Shown one piece after another: positions 47,505 to 59,502 of a DNA stretch of 64,000 nucleotides (positions within the stretch are counted from its first letter, which is position 1; every line of letters begins with the position of its first letter). The position numbers and the translations under genes are program-made. Source of the DNA: Gamarada debralockiae (Eukaryota > Ascomycota > Leotiomycetes > Helotiales > Hyphodiscaceae); NCBI GenBank assembly GCA_002803225.1, contig NXFV01001132.1:1-64000 (forward strand). Reading direction: 5' to 3'. The notes below the pieces were generated by a model. The model was given only the letters and a program-made list of their open reading frames with translations, did not search any database and had not been told where the DNA came from.

Positions 47505-48307
47505 CTATACGGAGACAGGTGTAAGGAGCCCGCTCTTGAGGTCATAAACAAACCCCACAGCTCTGTCAGCCAATTCCTTTCTGATGAACGGATTCTTTTT
47601 CAGGATCTCGATGTCGTCTCTGACGCTCTGCGCAAGACTGCCGCACCAACCGTCAGCTATCATCCAGATCACATCCACCACTTCCAACCCTTCTATCCTC
47701 TTTCAGCAAGATCGAAAGGAAAGAGCAACTTACTTATCAATAGCGCCGAACGCCATGCCGTCAATCTCCTGAGCGTGTTCAGGGAGACGCTCCTTCAGGC
47801 CCTCACGGATAACGGGGTCTTTGAAGTGAGTGGTTCCGCAATCAGTGTGGTGGATGATGACGATGTCGTTGATCTTCATGAACCCGTCCAGGGCGAGGAT
47901 ATCATTGATGGACTGCCCCACGTGACCGCCGACATTGCGAAAGATGATCGTGCCGTCGGCGAGTTGGAGGTTGAAGAATTTCTCGGGGACGCAGCGGGGA
48001 TCGGCGCATGTTACTGTGGCAAGGTATTAGCTGGTGTACAGAGGTTGGTATTGGAGGGCATGGGAGGGCATAGGGGAAGAGGCTTGTAGACACTGACCAA
48101 TGATTGTCTGGGGGGCCTCGATGGCCGTTGCGCCCATTTCGGCAAAGCTTGGGAGGGGCTCGTGAGTCGAGGCAAGTGCTCTGGTCGTTATTAGAATATG
48201 GATGTTGGAATAGAAGGGCACGTAAGGAGGAAACGGATAGAATGAGGGAAGACATACTTATTGCGCTCGACAAGCTCAGGGATTGTTGCTGTCTTTGGTG
48301 CTGCCAT
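47505..48307 (-). CDS. Beta-class carbonic anhydrase
   Basis: Interconverts CO2 and bicarbonate. A 181-residue protein in four exons: 48307-48258, 48180-48098, 48013-47734 and 47637-47505. Introns are 77-96 nt, longer than those of most neighbours. Zinc and catalytic motifs are intact: CADPRC (Cys ligand with the Asp-Arg dyad) and HHTDCG (His and Cys ligands). FRNVGGHV and the C-terminal VYDLKSGLLTPV are also typical. The short length matches the small fungal subgroup without an N-terminal targeting peptide, so a cytosolic location is likely. No functional link to neighbours. Confidence 0.92.
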
Positions 48308-49839
48308 TTTGTATTTTGTGCTTGGAGTGGTAAAAGTCTCTTGAACGAAGAAGTTGTAGTAGAAATTCGATACTGTGGGTTTGGCTGTTGTGAAAGATGT
48401 TTGAGGTAATAGAGATGTGTTAAAGATGTGATAAAGAGAAAAAGACATCGAGGAAAATAACGATCCTTATATATCCCATAACTTCGCAAGCCATCTATGT
48501 CATGAGTATCAAGTTTCAAATGATTCATACACTAGGGCGTCATTGTCCCAATCTATCCATCTCAAATTCCGAAGTTGGTATTAAGGAAAAATTAACTATC
48601 CGAGGATTTGAGGCTATATCCGAGTTCACCAGGCCACACTGAAGGATCCTAGAAAGTGCCTCCACTTGAAGACTCGCACAGGGGTATTGATTACTGAAAA
48701 TGACGAAAAGTCGAGAGATGCAGCATGTTTGTTTGATTATCTAAGAAAATTATTAATAGTGCGAGAGATTTGAGGCCCAAAAAACTCAGTTCAAACGGCA
48801 TATTCCCTTTCGCTGTGGTGTTGGCGACAAATCCCGAATGTCCGGAGGTGACCTTAGCGAAAGCCGGGACCCTGAAAGCTTAAAGCGGGGCAGAAAGCAG
48901 CGGATGTAGGAAGCTCATTTACTGAATAGGGAGATTATTGACAACTGAGCTTGAAAAGGTAAACAGTAGGTTTTTCTCTCTAGTGTTATTAAGTAGGATA
49001 TTGAAGCCAATCAATATCTTTCATCGCCATTGCAGCCAATAGTACCCGAAAAACAAAGCTAAAACGAAGGAGAAAATGATGGGTTCAGGAAGATCATCGA
49101 TTATGATCAACAAATGGTGCCGAAAGGGTGGATTGCAGATAGCTTTATTCCTACTCTGCTAAACTCATGAAGCCAGTCACGAACTTCTTCACAACTACAA
49201 TACATGAAGCCGGGGTACTGAAGACTCAAAATGAGGGGAAGACGAGAGATGCAGAGTCATGGGAGAAACTTAATTTCGTGATGGCGAGATTCTAGTGAGT
49301 CGCGTAGGCAGACGCAGGGTCAGGTGACATTCTGCTAGAACAGTCACAATATTAAATTTTTAATTATAAAAAAGACTTCTAGTAATTCTTCTGGTTATAA
49401 ATATTATAAACCAAATATGACTTCAAATATTGTATTTGTAACTCTTATAAAATAAAAGCATATACTAGGGTGTTGAGTTATTAATTAAATATTATAAATA
49501 TCTAGAGTAGTAATTTTTCGCCAAGTATCGAGAATCCTCTGATTTCCAAGCTTGTCTATTGGCTTATCAGGTGGGCGCATTGAAATAACGTTATCTAGTT
49601 CAGTCTTAAAGCTACATTAAGCTTAGCTACCGGCGGACGTGACTAACTCCCTTTCCCGAAGTGACGGGAGCGGTGTAAATCACTTTGATCACTGCGCCAA
49701 CTGGCCAAAAAGGCACCAGAATTTATAGACAACTATTCTACTACATAAGGGCGACTCCTAATGCCGATATATGCCGCACCAGCGCCGTCACATTACCACA
49801 CGTAAAAAATCAATTATGTAAATTAATTATAATCAAATA
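48308..49839. other. Gene-free, AT-rich stretch
   Basis: No gene recognised. Particularly AT-rich at 49340-49520. May be an old, mutated repeat, but no ends were found. Confidence 0.4.
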
Positions 49840-49922
49840 TATTTGATTTGATTTTGATTATTGATTCTGATTGGTTGATTTGATTTGATTATATAGTCAT
49901 AATCAAATCAAATCAAATCAGA
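49840..49922. repeat. Pentanucleotide palindrome (TTGAT)n / (ATCAA)n
   Basis: Runs of TTGATTTGATTTGAT are followed after a short spacer by their complement ATCAAATCAAATCAAATCA, so the DNA could form a hairpin. It lies at the end of an AT-rich zone. Confidence 0.7.
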
Positions 49923-52626
49923 TGCAACACTGCGCCGATGTAGGTATCAAAATCGTTGGATTCGTTTCAGTAATTGACATCTTCGCGAGCGCCTTCTGAA
50001 ATATGCTATCCTGAATCGCTCTCTCGAATTCACCGCTTGGTCTGTAGACAGCTTCCGCTGGAACTGAGAGAACGACCTTATATCCTGATCGATACCGCAT
50101 TGCATTCATTCAATAGCATCTTCGCCCGCACTCTTCCCCAAAAGTGCAGACCATTGCTCAGGCGTCATGGGTCTAGGAGAGTTTTTTGCGCAGAGCCTAG
50201 CCCTTTGCTTTCTTATAAAAGTCAGCTTGCATGGTCAACTTTGGCACCGAATTCCCACCGAGCTGTTATGAACTCGTCGCCGTTAAAGTTATCCGGCCAA
50301 CCATAATCCGTGAACATTTGCTTCTTTGCCAGGTAGATATTATAGAAGCCCCTTTCGTTTTGTGATGAGTCCTTAGTCACTTCAGTCAAGAATCCAATAT
50401 CGACGAAAGAATGCCACTCATAAGGACAGTAAAAGGTGCTGTAAGGTGACCACGAACACATCCGTCGGTATTCTCCTGGATACAGAACGTCGTGGAGGTT
50501 TCTAAGACGCCCGATCTATTTACCAAGGGCTTGCTTCGCAGGGAAGGTAGGAAAGGCAAATACATATTCGCATACCAATACCTATCACGAGACCAACGTG
50601 TGATGCGCCTTGCATGAACATCGTAAGTAATAATTGTTCCATCGCCCTTATCGCTCGTGATACGAATTGCCTAAGGAGCGATATTATATGTGAAAACTTC
50701 AGTACGAACATCACGGGTTCCTCTAGAACATTATAGGTGTCCGTATTGGGCAGGATCTTGAACAAGCCGCCATGCTCCTGGTTCGACGTGAGATATGGGA
50801 TCCATCTGAGCAGCGGAATGACCTCTATGTCTATGTCGAGGCTGCGAAGCTACGGTGCGGTGAGAGTTCGATTTCGGATGAGAGGTATTGAATTGCGTCA
50901 GCGATTCGTAAAGCTGAGTGGGACCGGCAATGAGCTCAGGGTTCTTGGCTTTGACGCCTTGGTGGTTGCCCATATGATGCGAAGGACTTTGGATGTGTCC
51001 GTCTGGACATGAAGATTTGGCTTGTGGTAGTCCTTGTTACCTTCGCGGCATGGTGTACCTGAAGTGGGCTGTCAGCTTTTGTTCAAGAGATGTTTGCCGC
51101 GTAAATTCCTCAGTCCGTTTGAGCGACCGCAAAGTTGAAAAGAATCTCCTTCTACATGCATAAGCCCTAATCGCTCACTCGTACTCTGTAATTGGAAAAG
51201 GCAGGATATCAGGTATACTTCATAGTAGTCCAAAGTAGACCTTTGCTCGCTGACAAGGACAGAAGGATTGATATCTTCTCTTACGGGTGGGATACTCTCC
51301 ATCACAGGAGATATGGGAGGCATACTTGTGGTGATAGGACGAGTTTGCTCGATTGTTGGTTGCGGAAGATTTTCTATGAACAAGTGGAGTAGGTACCGTA
51401 TCAATTGGGAACGCGGAAAAGGCTCCGTAAAAAGTTGACGTATAGAACGCTCAATTTGAGTGAGCGATCGAGAAGGTGGAATTTTCTCTCTAGAATCAGA
51501 GTGGTCCCTGCAAAGGCCTCGACATCTAACAAGAGTCTTTTCACTTTGACTTCTGCAACGGCTGCTCCGTTGTAAAAATCCCTGATGATCGCTCTGCTCG
51601 TAGTCTTGATGCAGGTGCTAAGCAGTGCCAGAACTTTTGTTGAAATTAAGAGAGGATCGACTATCTTGGCTGCGTTGACTGTGAATGCTCGTAGTACTTG
51701 TCAAGCATGCTTTGCCCGCTCCAGTAGGGGACAAATGTTCATTGACGTTGAGCCTCAACCAGGCTGAGGGGGCACCCTCGCGTACTTCCGTCCTGACTGT
51801 GCAATTAAGGAGGGAAAGTAGCGTCACTAGATGAATTGGATGGCGGCCAGGCTGGTGGAAGCGATCATAGGGATAAGGGATATGTAACGTATGTCATTGA
51901 AGCCCAGGCACTTACAGTCAGACTTAGAGGTGGTGCGAACATTCAGCACAAATGCAGCCTACCTAGAAGCATTTCGGAGCCAGGGTTTCTCCGGCTTCCG
52001 CATCTAGATTAAGATGGATTTTCATATAAGATTTCTGACGATTACGCGCTAAAAAGTACCCAAAATCTTCAATACCCAGTGTATGTGGGCTAGAACTTCC
52101 AGTTAAGTACGTATGATAGCCCCTGATACCTAGGACAACTTCCGTGGCTCCCAAATAGACGTGATCTCAAAAGTCACGTGGCATACACTCTTAGAATCTG
52201 GACTTGTCAGTGTTACCTCAAACAATTCAAGGACTTATACCGAGAGAGCCCCGAGCTAAGGAATATAATTTAGAGCAAAATCTGCTTGGAAAGCGTCTCT
52301 ATGATAAATGTTGAAAGGTACTTCGAACATGTCGTCGAAGGGGGAAAATGGGCTGTAGAGGGAAGCAATCGAAGAAATGAATCTGGAATTCTTCCGATTG
52401 GCAGTCGACTCATATCGAAATAATCACAAAATATACCAAAGAGCTTGCAATCTAGATTTCGCAGGTTGTAAATGGCCAACAGTAACAGCAAACGCCGTTG
52501 CGAAATACACCAATTGCAAAATGACAAATGCGACACCATAAGTTCAGAAATACCAGACAGGCCACCATCATTTAGCGCCACAACGGCATCAGCCGCAAAG
52601 GAATTTGGTCAGCATGGATATATCTC
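49923..52626. other. Gene-poor stretch with possible decayed coding sequence
   Basis: On the minus strand, 50765 to 49918 gives several protein-like pieces in more than one frame: RRITRWSRDRYWYANMYLPF near 50600-50530, NFNGDEFITARWEFGAKV near 50300-50235, and YKVVLSVPAEAVYRPSGEFE near 50080. The pieces remind me of a family 2 glycosyltransferase but the order is not convincing and stops intervene. From 51000 to 52626 nothing is recognised. Confidence 0.3.
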
Positions 52627-53628
52627 TCATATTTCAACCGAATCCAATAGCCGCTGAAACACCGTTTCGACATTTACGGTATAGTCCGGTTGGAAAGTCG
52701 ACCCGTTCCTTTGATCGACCAGTCCCATGATAGCAAAAAGTTTATCTCGCCGGTCTGTAGCGTCCCGATGGCGCAATTCAAACGCAATATCCAAAATATC
52801 TGGTGGATGCGTGAAAGTCTGGTTCCGTTGACGTTCAATGTGTTGCATCTGAAGATTCAACACCTGCAAGAACCCGCCCACGTTGACCTCTGAGAGGCCA
52901 GCTTGTTCCCATTGCGGCGAGATAGCTACATATTTGATCCTTCTTATGAACTTCCGCACCTGGATGGGATCATTTGTCCATTGGAAGCTGTCTTCGCCGC
53001 ACATCATGATCACCTTCTGGGATACAGCTGCCTCTTGTACCACCCAAATCCGAGAAAACCATTCTCGTTGAATCACTCCGCGGAGTCCAGCGAGGGAACC
53101 AGCTTCTAGTGTTCGAGCCCATGGCGCTGAATCGTCTAGTGTGCTTTGTGCAAGGTGCCTTAGAACATTCATTCCCATTGGGGTATCTCCTTTTGCAGGA
53201 CCAAGCCAAATATTGACACTCTCTGCTCTAGCATATATTTCCAGCATTATTGCCACCTGACTATTTCTCTCCTCGGTATCTTGTTGATTGATGCAGATCG
53301 CATCGACCCAAAGAGTCCTAGGAACATTGGGAGAGCGTAAGTGCCTTAGAGCAGCATCCAGGTTTGGCCGAATGTCGAGATAGTATGCCTCATCCAATAG
53401 CATTCGATGCATCTTATCCCGGGATGGAAAAGCTTCCCACGTGTAGGATAATGCGTCATATTTCATGGACCAATTCAGCACGTCGATCCCCTCGGTGGTT
53501 GGGATGCTCGGGTTGTGAATAAGCCTGCCCTGCAATGGATCGTTGAGCCCACCAGGTGCTAGTTCTAACACACGAATGTGCTTCGAGTTCTTCAGCGGGC
53601 GATATTGATATTCCCTTTCTCTATCACC
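52627..53628 (-). CDS. HET-domain protein, short
   Basis: The frame is open from an AG acceptor at 53629 (branch GCTGAC) to TGA 52627. The first in-frame ATG is 53571, but the upstream codons read EYQYRPLKNSKHIRVLELAP, the usual lead-in of HET proteins, so a 5' exon exists; ATG 53813 (MGLNYYWKRL) is one candidate. HET motifs follow: YDALSYTWEA, TLWVDAICINQQDTEERNSQ, NIWLGPAKGD, REWFSRIWVVQEAA and ATDRRDKLFAIMGL. After DYTVNVETVFQRLLDS the frame stops. Typical HET proteins go on for 200-400 residues, so this one may be C-terminally truncated or lack an unrecognised last exon. Confidence 0.75.
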   Translation of the reverse strand, partial: GDREREYQYRPLKNSKHIRVLELAPGGLNDPLQGRLIHNPSIPTTEGIDVLNWSMKYDALSYTWEAFPSRDKMHRMLLDEAYYLDIRPNLDAALRHLRSPNVPRTLWVDAICINQQDTEERNSQVAIMLEIYARAESVNIWLGPAKGDTPMGMNVLRHLAQSTLDDSAPWARTLEAGSLAGLRGVIQREWFSRIWVVQEAAVSQKVIMMCGEDSFQWTNDPIQVRKFIRRIKYVAISPQWEQAGLSEVNVGGFLQVLNLQMQHIERQRNQTFTHPPDILDIAFELRHRDATDRRDKLFAIMGLVDQRNGSTFQPDYTVNVETVFQRLLDSVEI

Positions 53629-54606
53629 CTATTGATGTCAGCTAAGTTCAATCAAAATAGTGGGAAAGGGTCCAAACCACACCAGTTTTGGAACTGGTTT
53701 GCTCTGAGACCTTATCCATTACGACATTCAGCCAAAAGCCGAAAGTCACGCGTCGGCCTCTTAGCGAGAAATCCCAAGACTTTCCCAACCGCTTCCAGTA
53801 ATAATTCAGCCCCATGATTCTAGTTCAGTGCCGTAATCTTCACCCTGGGCTGGTTTGATTGCAATCGGAGAGGTTCTTGAGGGTGAGGGGAAATAGATCG
53901 GATGTATTAGATTGATCAATTTAGTGCAGTCTGATAGTAGGCCGAGCTGAGCTGAAACTGAGGTGGGCTGTGGCTTGATTTTCTTATCTAATAGGCAGAG
54001 GTTGTAGTGCCTTCCCAGGCAGCTCAGACCGCACTCCGGTATCTGCGCTCAGAAATGCTCTCTCTCTGCTCAAGTAAAAAGCAGCAGCAGCTCACCCAGA
54101 GACTAAAACGGAACGAGCGAAATAAAAAGTCGAATATAACTATAGTGATAGACACAGCATCCTTGGTTAGTCGCTCTAATTGAGCAATAGGCTTCCAGGA
54201 TACTACTGTAGAGCTAGTCGAAAAAGAGTCTGTTGATCGCTAGGAGCTGGTGGAGGGAACGATTGATACTGGTATCCCAATTAACGCAGCGCTGCATTTC
54301 GGACTGGAGGCCATTTGTCTTTCGAAGCTCAAATTCGACTCGACATTTAAAACTGCGGACGAATGCAATCCTTGATTCCAGACGTCGCTGGAAAACAAGA
54401 GGTGGATGAGTTGAGCATCCAGGCTCGGCAGGCAGGAGTTTGACGCGTCTCCAGAGTTTCCTCCGCTGACGGCGGAACCTAATCCCTTTGTTCACTGCTC
54501 ACAGTACCAAAGCTCATCAAGCATCAGACTTTCTACACGAATTAACCAACATCAATTGACATACAGCACTTGCAGACATTTCGGATCATACAGCTTCACA
54601 TTCCCC
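53629..54606. other. Intergenic between HET gene and SDR gene
   Basis: May hold the 5' exon of the HET gene (near 53813-53710). The rest, including the short minus-strand frame 54214-54495, shows no domain. Contains the promoter of the dehydrogenase starting at 54607. Confidence 0.35.
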
Positions 54607-55783
54607 ATGGTTTCCCTTGAGATTGTTCACGCGTCAAACGCGCGACTGAAGGAACTGGGCCCTGGTCTCGTGGCTCTTTTCGGTATGCCTTGTCTATTCC
54701 CATCTATGGATCGCATGCTAACGGTCCTATAGTTGGTGCAACATCAGGAATCGGAGAATACACAGCCAAAGCATTCGTTCGTAACACCATCTCACCGCAT
54801 GTCTACATCGTCGGCCGCAACCAAAGCGCCGCAGATCGAATCATCAAGGAATGCGAGGGATTGAATAAGGATGGAAAGGTCGAATTCATAAAGGCAGATG
54901 TTTCAGAGCTGGCAGAGGTGGATCGCGTTTGCAAGGACATAATGAAGAAGGAGAAGCATATCAATCTGCTTGTGCAGAGCCAAGGGAATCTGAACCTGCG
55001 GGGCAGAGATGGTAGGTTACACCCCGCCCTATTCTACAGCCGTATAAGCTATCTACCTTCACTAATCTGTCAACCCGATATTTAGAGTCCCCCGAAGGCC
55101 TCGATCGCAAATTCTCGTTGAATTTCTACTCCCGCATGCGATTCATCTCAAACCTCCTACCTCTCCTCCGAACCGCGAGCACAACCCCTCCATATTTCTC
55201 CCGCTCACTGAGCATTCTGGGCGCAGGACAAGGAAGTGCGCTCAATTTAAATGACTTGGAGCTCAAGAACACGTTTACCGGTCCAAAATGTGCTGGCCAT
55301 TCGACTATGATGAACGACCTCATGGTAGAGGAATATGCTTCGCGACAACCAGGCACCACATTCATCCACTCCTTCCCATCAATTGTCAACACTGGCGTTG
55401 CGCGGGAACTTCCACTCTGGGCTCGAGTTGGTGTGAAGGTCCTGATGCCAATCATCAGCCCGTTCACTGTGGGCGCGGATGAGACTGGTGCCCGGCAACT
55501 GTTTATGGCTACCAGTGGCATTTATCCGCCTTTGAAGCCGTTTGAGGGTGCGGCAGGCGCGGCGGGAGTCCCTCCACAAAAGGGATTGGAAGTTATGCAA
55601 GGTGGAACCGGCCAAATTGGAGGTGGTGGCTACAGCCTCAATTGGAATTGTGAAGTCACAGGCAAGGGAAAGCTGTTGACGGAGTATCGCAACAAAGGCA
55701 TGTCGAAGACTGTGTGGGAGCATACGATGGGTATCTTTGACAGAGTGGAGAAGATCAATCAAGAGAGAGCAAATGTCAAGTGA
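54607..55783 (+). CDS. Short-chain dehydrogenase/reductase-like, lacking YxxxK
   Basis: A 350-residue Rossmann protein in three exons: 54607-54682, 54733-55011 and 55086-55783. Introns are 50 and 74 nt. The nucleotide-binding motif VGATSGIGEYTAKAF is split by the first intron. VYIVGRNQSAADRII gives the second strand and NADP-type Arg, KADVSELAEVD the adenine-ring Asp. The catalytic Ser region is SLSILGAGQGS, but where SDRs carry YxxxK this protein has KCAGHSTMMND, so the classical Tyr-Lys pair is absent. This is usual for a fungal subfamily of NAD(P)-binding proteins of unclear activity. Convergent with the CocE hydrolase gene. Substrate unknown. Confidence 0.85.
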
Positions 55784-55857
55784 CAGCACCGCAAGCATTG
55801 ATGAAATGGCGTTTGTATGGAGAATTTGGGACTTTGTCTGGCGTAGTGATATATCTT

Positions 55858-57792
55858 CTACTTTAAGGGGATAATTGGTAGGGTTACGTAGTTCTCATAC
55901 TCCTCTCCGAAATGGATATTGTTGATTCCCGCAAATTTTGACGCCGGTCTATGGTATTCATTAGTATCACATGTCTTCCATAGATCGGGAGATTCCCACC
56001 TGTCGACTTCAGAATTATGTTGGAAGATTCCTGAGCCCTGCGTGTCTCCAGAGGCAACTTCCAAGATCAAATGTCCACCCTTTTCTACAACCACATTGGT
56101 AGGCCAGATTTCCACGTCAACGCCATACACCTGTTCCGGAACAACAGGCTGGACATCGCTGGAGAAGTATTCTCTGTACGGCAAGTACGGTCGATTTTTC
56201 GGATTCTCGTCATGCACCTTTCGCAAGCTGACTCTCAACCAGCCCTTCGTCAATGGCACGCCATCACCTGCCGTCCCAGTGTAATGGACCTCCTTTCCAC
56301 TGGGATCGATATGTCTTAAAGTGAGGAACAGGTCAATGTCCTTGTCACCAGAAGCAACTTCGGGTGTGACAGAGACATTGAGATGGGCCACCACATGACC
56401 CGTTATCTCCGTTTCCATTTCAAAAGCTGGCGTCTTGAACTGAACAAGCTGTTGGTTCTCCATAGTGCCAAGGGCCTTATACGAGACCTTAGCTGCTGCC
56501 GACCTGGGTTGGCTGGTAGTGAGGCCCAAATCTGAAGTCAAATAAAACTTCGTGTACTGCGTTCTTGGAATTGGCCAAGCCTCCTCCTCTCTCTTCTCAT
56601 AAGCTTTCTCCGCCTCCGCATTATTGAAACCCACGTTCCCCTTCCTCAGCGTCAACGTGACAGGCGCAACCTTCCCAGGCACTGACCACCCAATTTTATC
56701 CTCACCCTTCAAAAACGCATCCAGAAAGCTCTTCTGAATCTCGACTTCCTCATGATAGTAGAATGGTAAATCATGACGTCCAGTAATGAATCTCAAAAAC
56801 TTATTCTTTGAACCAGCCCACGTATACCCCTCAACATTCCCCCTCAAATGCAACAAAATCCCACCCCAATTCGCAACACTCAGGACCGGAACTTCAATGT
56901 CCTCCAACCTGAACTCCTTGCTCGCATAATACTCATCGTCCCGAAACCGATTCGCAACATTATCCTCAGTCTGATCCCTCCGATTCGCCCTCAATTCCTC
57001 CTCACTCAAACTCCCCTCAATCGTCTCCTCCTGTCCCCTCGCCCCCGGCCCATCAGGCGGAAACGTTAACTTCGACCGTCCAGCTTTGCCATATTGATTC
57101 ACCAAAACCTGACGGTTCCACCAAAATCCAATAAATTTATTACTCAGAATCCCACCATGTCTACACCTGTCTCTATAATAATCAGACATTCCTTCCCACG
57201 GGATGATGGCAGCGAGCCCCTTTGGTCGTCGGGCAGCGACTCGCCATTGTGAGCCTGCGTAGTAAGAAATTCCGAGCAAGCCGACCTTTCCGGAAGACCA
57301 GGGTTGAGAGGAAGCCCATTCGACGACGTCGAAGAAACACTCGCTGGTGCCGCGGGACATGGTGTCGAGCAGACCGGGCGATTGGCCAAGACCGCGCTCG
57401 TCGGCGCGCACGATTGCGTAGCCGAGGGCGGTCCAGTACACGGGGTCGGGTGTTTCCCAGGCTGAGTATTTGGATTTGTGTTCTGGGTTTACTTCTGAGA
57501 AGGAGCCGGCGAAGAATCTGTTTTCTTATCAGCTAGAAAACCAACATCTCGTAGTTTTGGACTCTAGCGGGGTAAGTTCTTACGTGGAATAAGGAATGTC
57601 TTTCCCATACGGACCGTATGTGACGAGGACTGGGAATTTTCCATTTTCGGGCGAGATTGGACGGTAGACATTGCAGCGGACGGGGAGATCACTGTTTTTG
57701 AGCGGGACGGAGACGTTTTTCTCGAAAATCAAGCCATTTTCAAGGTCGGTGTGGACTTCGCGGAGATCTCTGATCTGTAGAGTGTGAGGCAT
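55858..57792 (-). CDS. CocE/NonD family hydrolase (X-Pro dipeptidyl-peptidase S15 fold)
   Basis: A 622-residue serine hydrolase in two exons (57792-57584 and 57517-55858) with a 66-nt intron. The N-terminal part has VLVTYGPYGKDIPYS (oxyanion strand) and ALGYAIVRADERGLGQSPG. The nucleophile elbow is LLGISYYAGSQW. FITGRHDLPFYYHEEVE provides the likely histidine region. The C-terminal jelly-roll domain follows (EITGHVVAHLNVSV, GDKDIDLFLTLRHIDPSGKE, PTNVVVEKGGHLILEVASGD), as in CocE/NonD acyl hydrolases. There is no signal peptide, so it is probably intracellular. Family members hydrolyse esters or acyl-amides; substrate unknown. Length is full. Confidence 0.9.
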
Positions 57793-57952
57793 TGTGAAGC
57801 TTTGGATCTAAGTCACGAAATGGGAAACAACTGATGACACGGAGTTTCAATGTTATGCGAGGAGTCTCTGAGTTCTATGAGAAGGTGTTGGATTCTCAGT
57901 TAGAGTCCTGGACGAAAGCCGAGCTCGTGAAAGCTTCCCCCACCACGGCCCC

Positions 57953-58406
57953 AACAGTGGGTGTCAGAATTCTCCGCGCACGAGCCAAAATCTCTAAAAA
58001 CGCACCAAAAATTGCCCATTATCAGCTACTTTATAATATTATAATAAATTATCCCATCGATATTTTCTTCTAAAATTGAAGAATAGATTAGGAATAAGTA
58101 TGAGCTTTAATCTGTACAGTTCATATTTCAAATTAAGACCCTTTTTCAAATAGTAGTGTAAAATGGTTAATTTTATACTGCAAATTTATTAGTGAAATTT
58201 ATATTCTTAAATAACTCTTTTAAAGATAGGTTCTAAAAAGAATTCTTAACAAAATCTGTTTTATAAAGTATAAAGAGTTTATATATGAAATATTACGTAC
58301 TCTTATAATATAAATTTGTAAAGTTATAAAGTCACGAAGAGGGGGTTTTTTGGTGTGTTTTCGGTTAAGTTTTAGGGGTGCGCGGAGAATTCTGACAACC
58401 ACTGTT
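57953..58406. mobile_element. Non-autonomous inverted-repeat element (MITE-like), 454 bp
   Basis: Terminal inverted repeats of about 29 bp start AACAGTGGGTGTCAGAATTC and end inward at CTCCGCGCAC, with one mismatch; looser similarity continues inward (ACGCACCAAAAA versus AACACACCAAAAAA). GGCCCC lies directly outside both ends (57947-57952 and 58407-58412) and may be the target duplication. The interior is very AT-rich with no coding capacity. It sits 160 bp upstream of the CocE-like gene. Confidence 0.8.
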
Positions 58407-58412
58407 GGCCCC

Positions 58413-59502
58413 GCACCACTCAAAGCCCCTAATGTTTCTCAACACAACATAACTTCCAGCATCCAGGAAAGCGCAAACGCAATCTCAAACATCAAATTAT
58501 CTCGGTCTTCGGTCCTTTATCTTTGGGATTTAAGAAATAACGCGACCGAGACTCCGTGCCGGATCGAAGTCTCCAACTACGGAGAGCGGGGTAGCTTAGA
58601 GCTTTAGGTAATTTTTGGAAACACCCACATTCCGCAGCTCCGTAATTTGCCACCCCTCAACTCCGGTCCCCTCCTTGGTCCCCACACAATTGCTCGGAAC
58701 ATTTCTGGCCCGAGATGCGGGTAACCTCGTAAGGGCCTTTCGGGATAGTGTGGAGAAGTTTCGGTGCGGGGATTGGAGATTCGGGGTTTGGTAAAGAAGT
58801 TTTTCCGAAGAGAAAAAAAGGGGTTGGGAACATTCACTCAACTAGTCTGAACGACTGCGTTTTCCTAAACGAGTTAGGAAGGTTTGACCATATCTAGTAG
58901 AACAGAGCCAAAAAGTTTCGATTTAACGCGTTTGAACGGTTTCAAATCAGGTCATCGAGCATTGCAACAGCAGTACGGCAAGCTCACTGACAGAGTACTC
59001 TCATGTCTTTCGTGTTATTGACGGGGCCTTGTAGACTGCTGGACCAGATAAATTTGTGAATAGTGTCCAGCTGTGTGAAAGGACTGTTATAATTTATGAC
59101 TTACAAGTCTTGTTAGTAGCCTTGTTGTCGTTGAAAATCTCGTTGTTGCTGTTGTCCTCTTTGTCCTTGTTTATCTTCGTGCGAAGTGTGGTTTGGACAG
59201 TAGTCGCAGTCATCGATCGTGTCAGAGCAAATCGTTTTGAATGGCGTGGATGAATGGGAGGTGACGAGGGAGACCAGAGCTTGGGGATGGGACAGAGAAC
59301 TTCTTGGACTTCTATTGCAACGTGGGATTTGTTGTGACACTGGTTATGAAAGGAAAGTTAGAAAAAGGCAAATGATCAACTTATATGAGCAGCTAGAAAC
59401 AGATTCTATTGTGGATGGTGGAGAACGGAAAGGCAAGAGTTGACTCCTGTAAACTTAAAAAATGAGTATGCTAAAATTTTCCAGCTCCTCATCTATTCAA
59501 TT
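58413..59502. other. Gene-free stretch
   Basis: Contains a TTG/TTGTTG-rich low-complexity patch at about 59105-59180 that opens frames on both strands. No gene seen. Confidence 0.4.

Noticed and set aside
47902..48528. 208-codon minus-strand frame over the carbonic anhydrase 5' part
   Set aside because: Covers introns and exons of the carbonic anhydrase in a different frame; the spliced model gives both zinc motifs.
59056..59443. Leu/Ser-rich and Gln-rich short frames
   Set aside because: Both derive from one TTG-rich low-complexity patch read on opposite strands.
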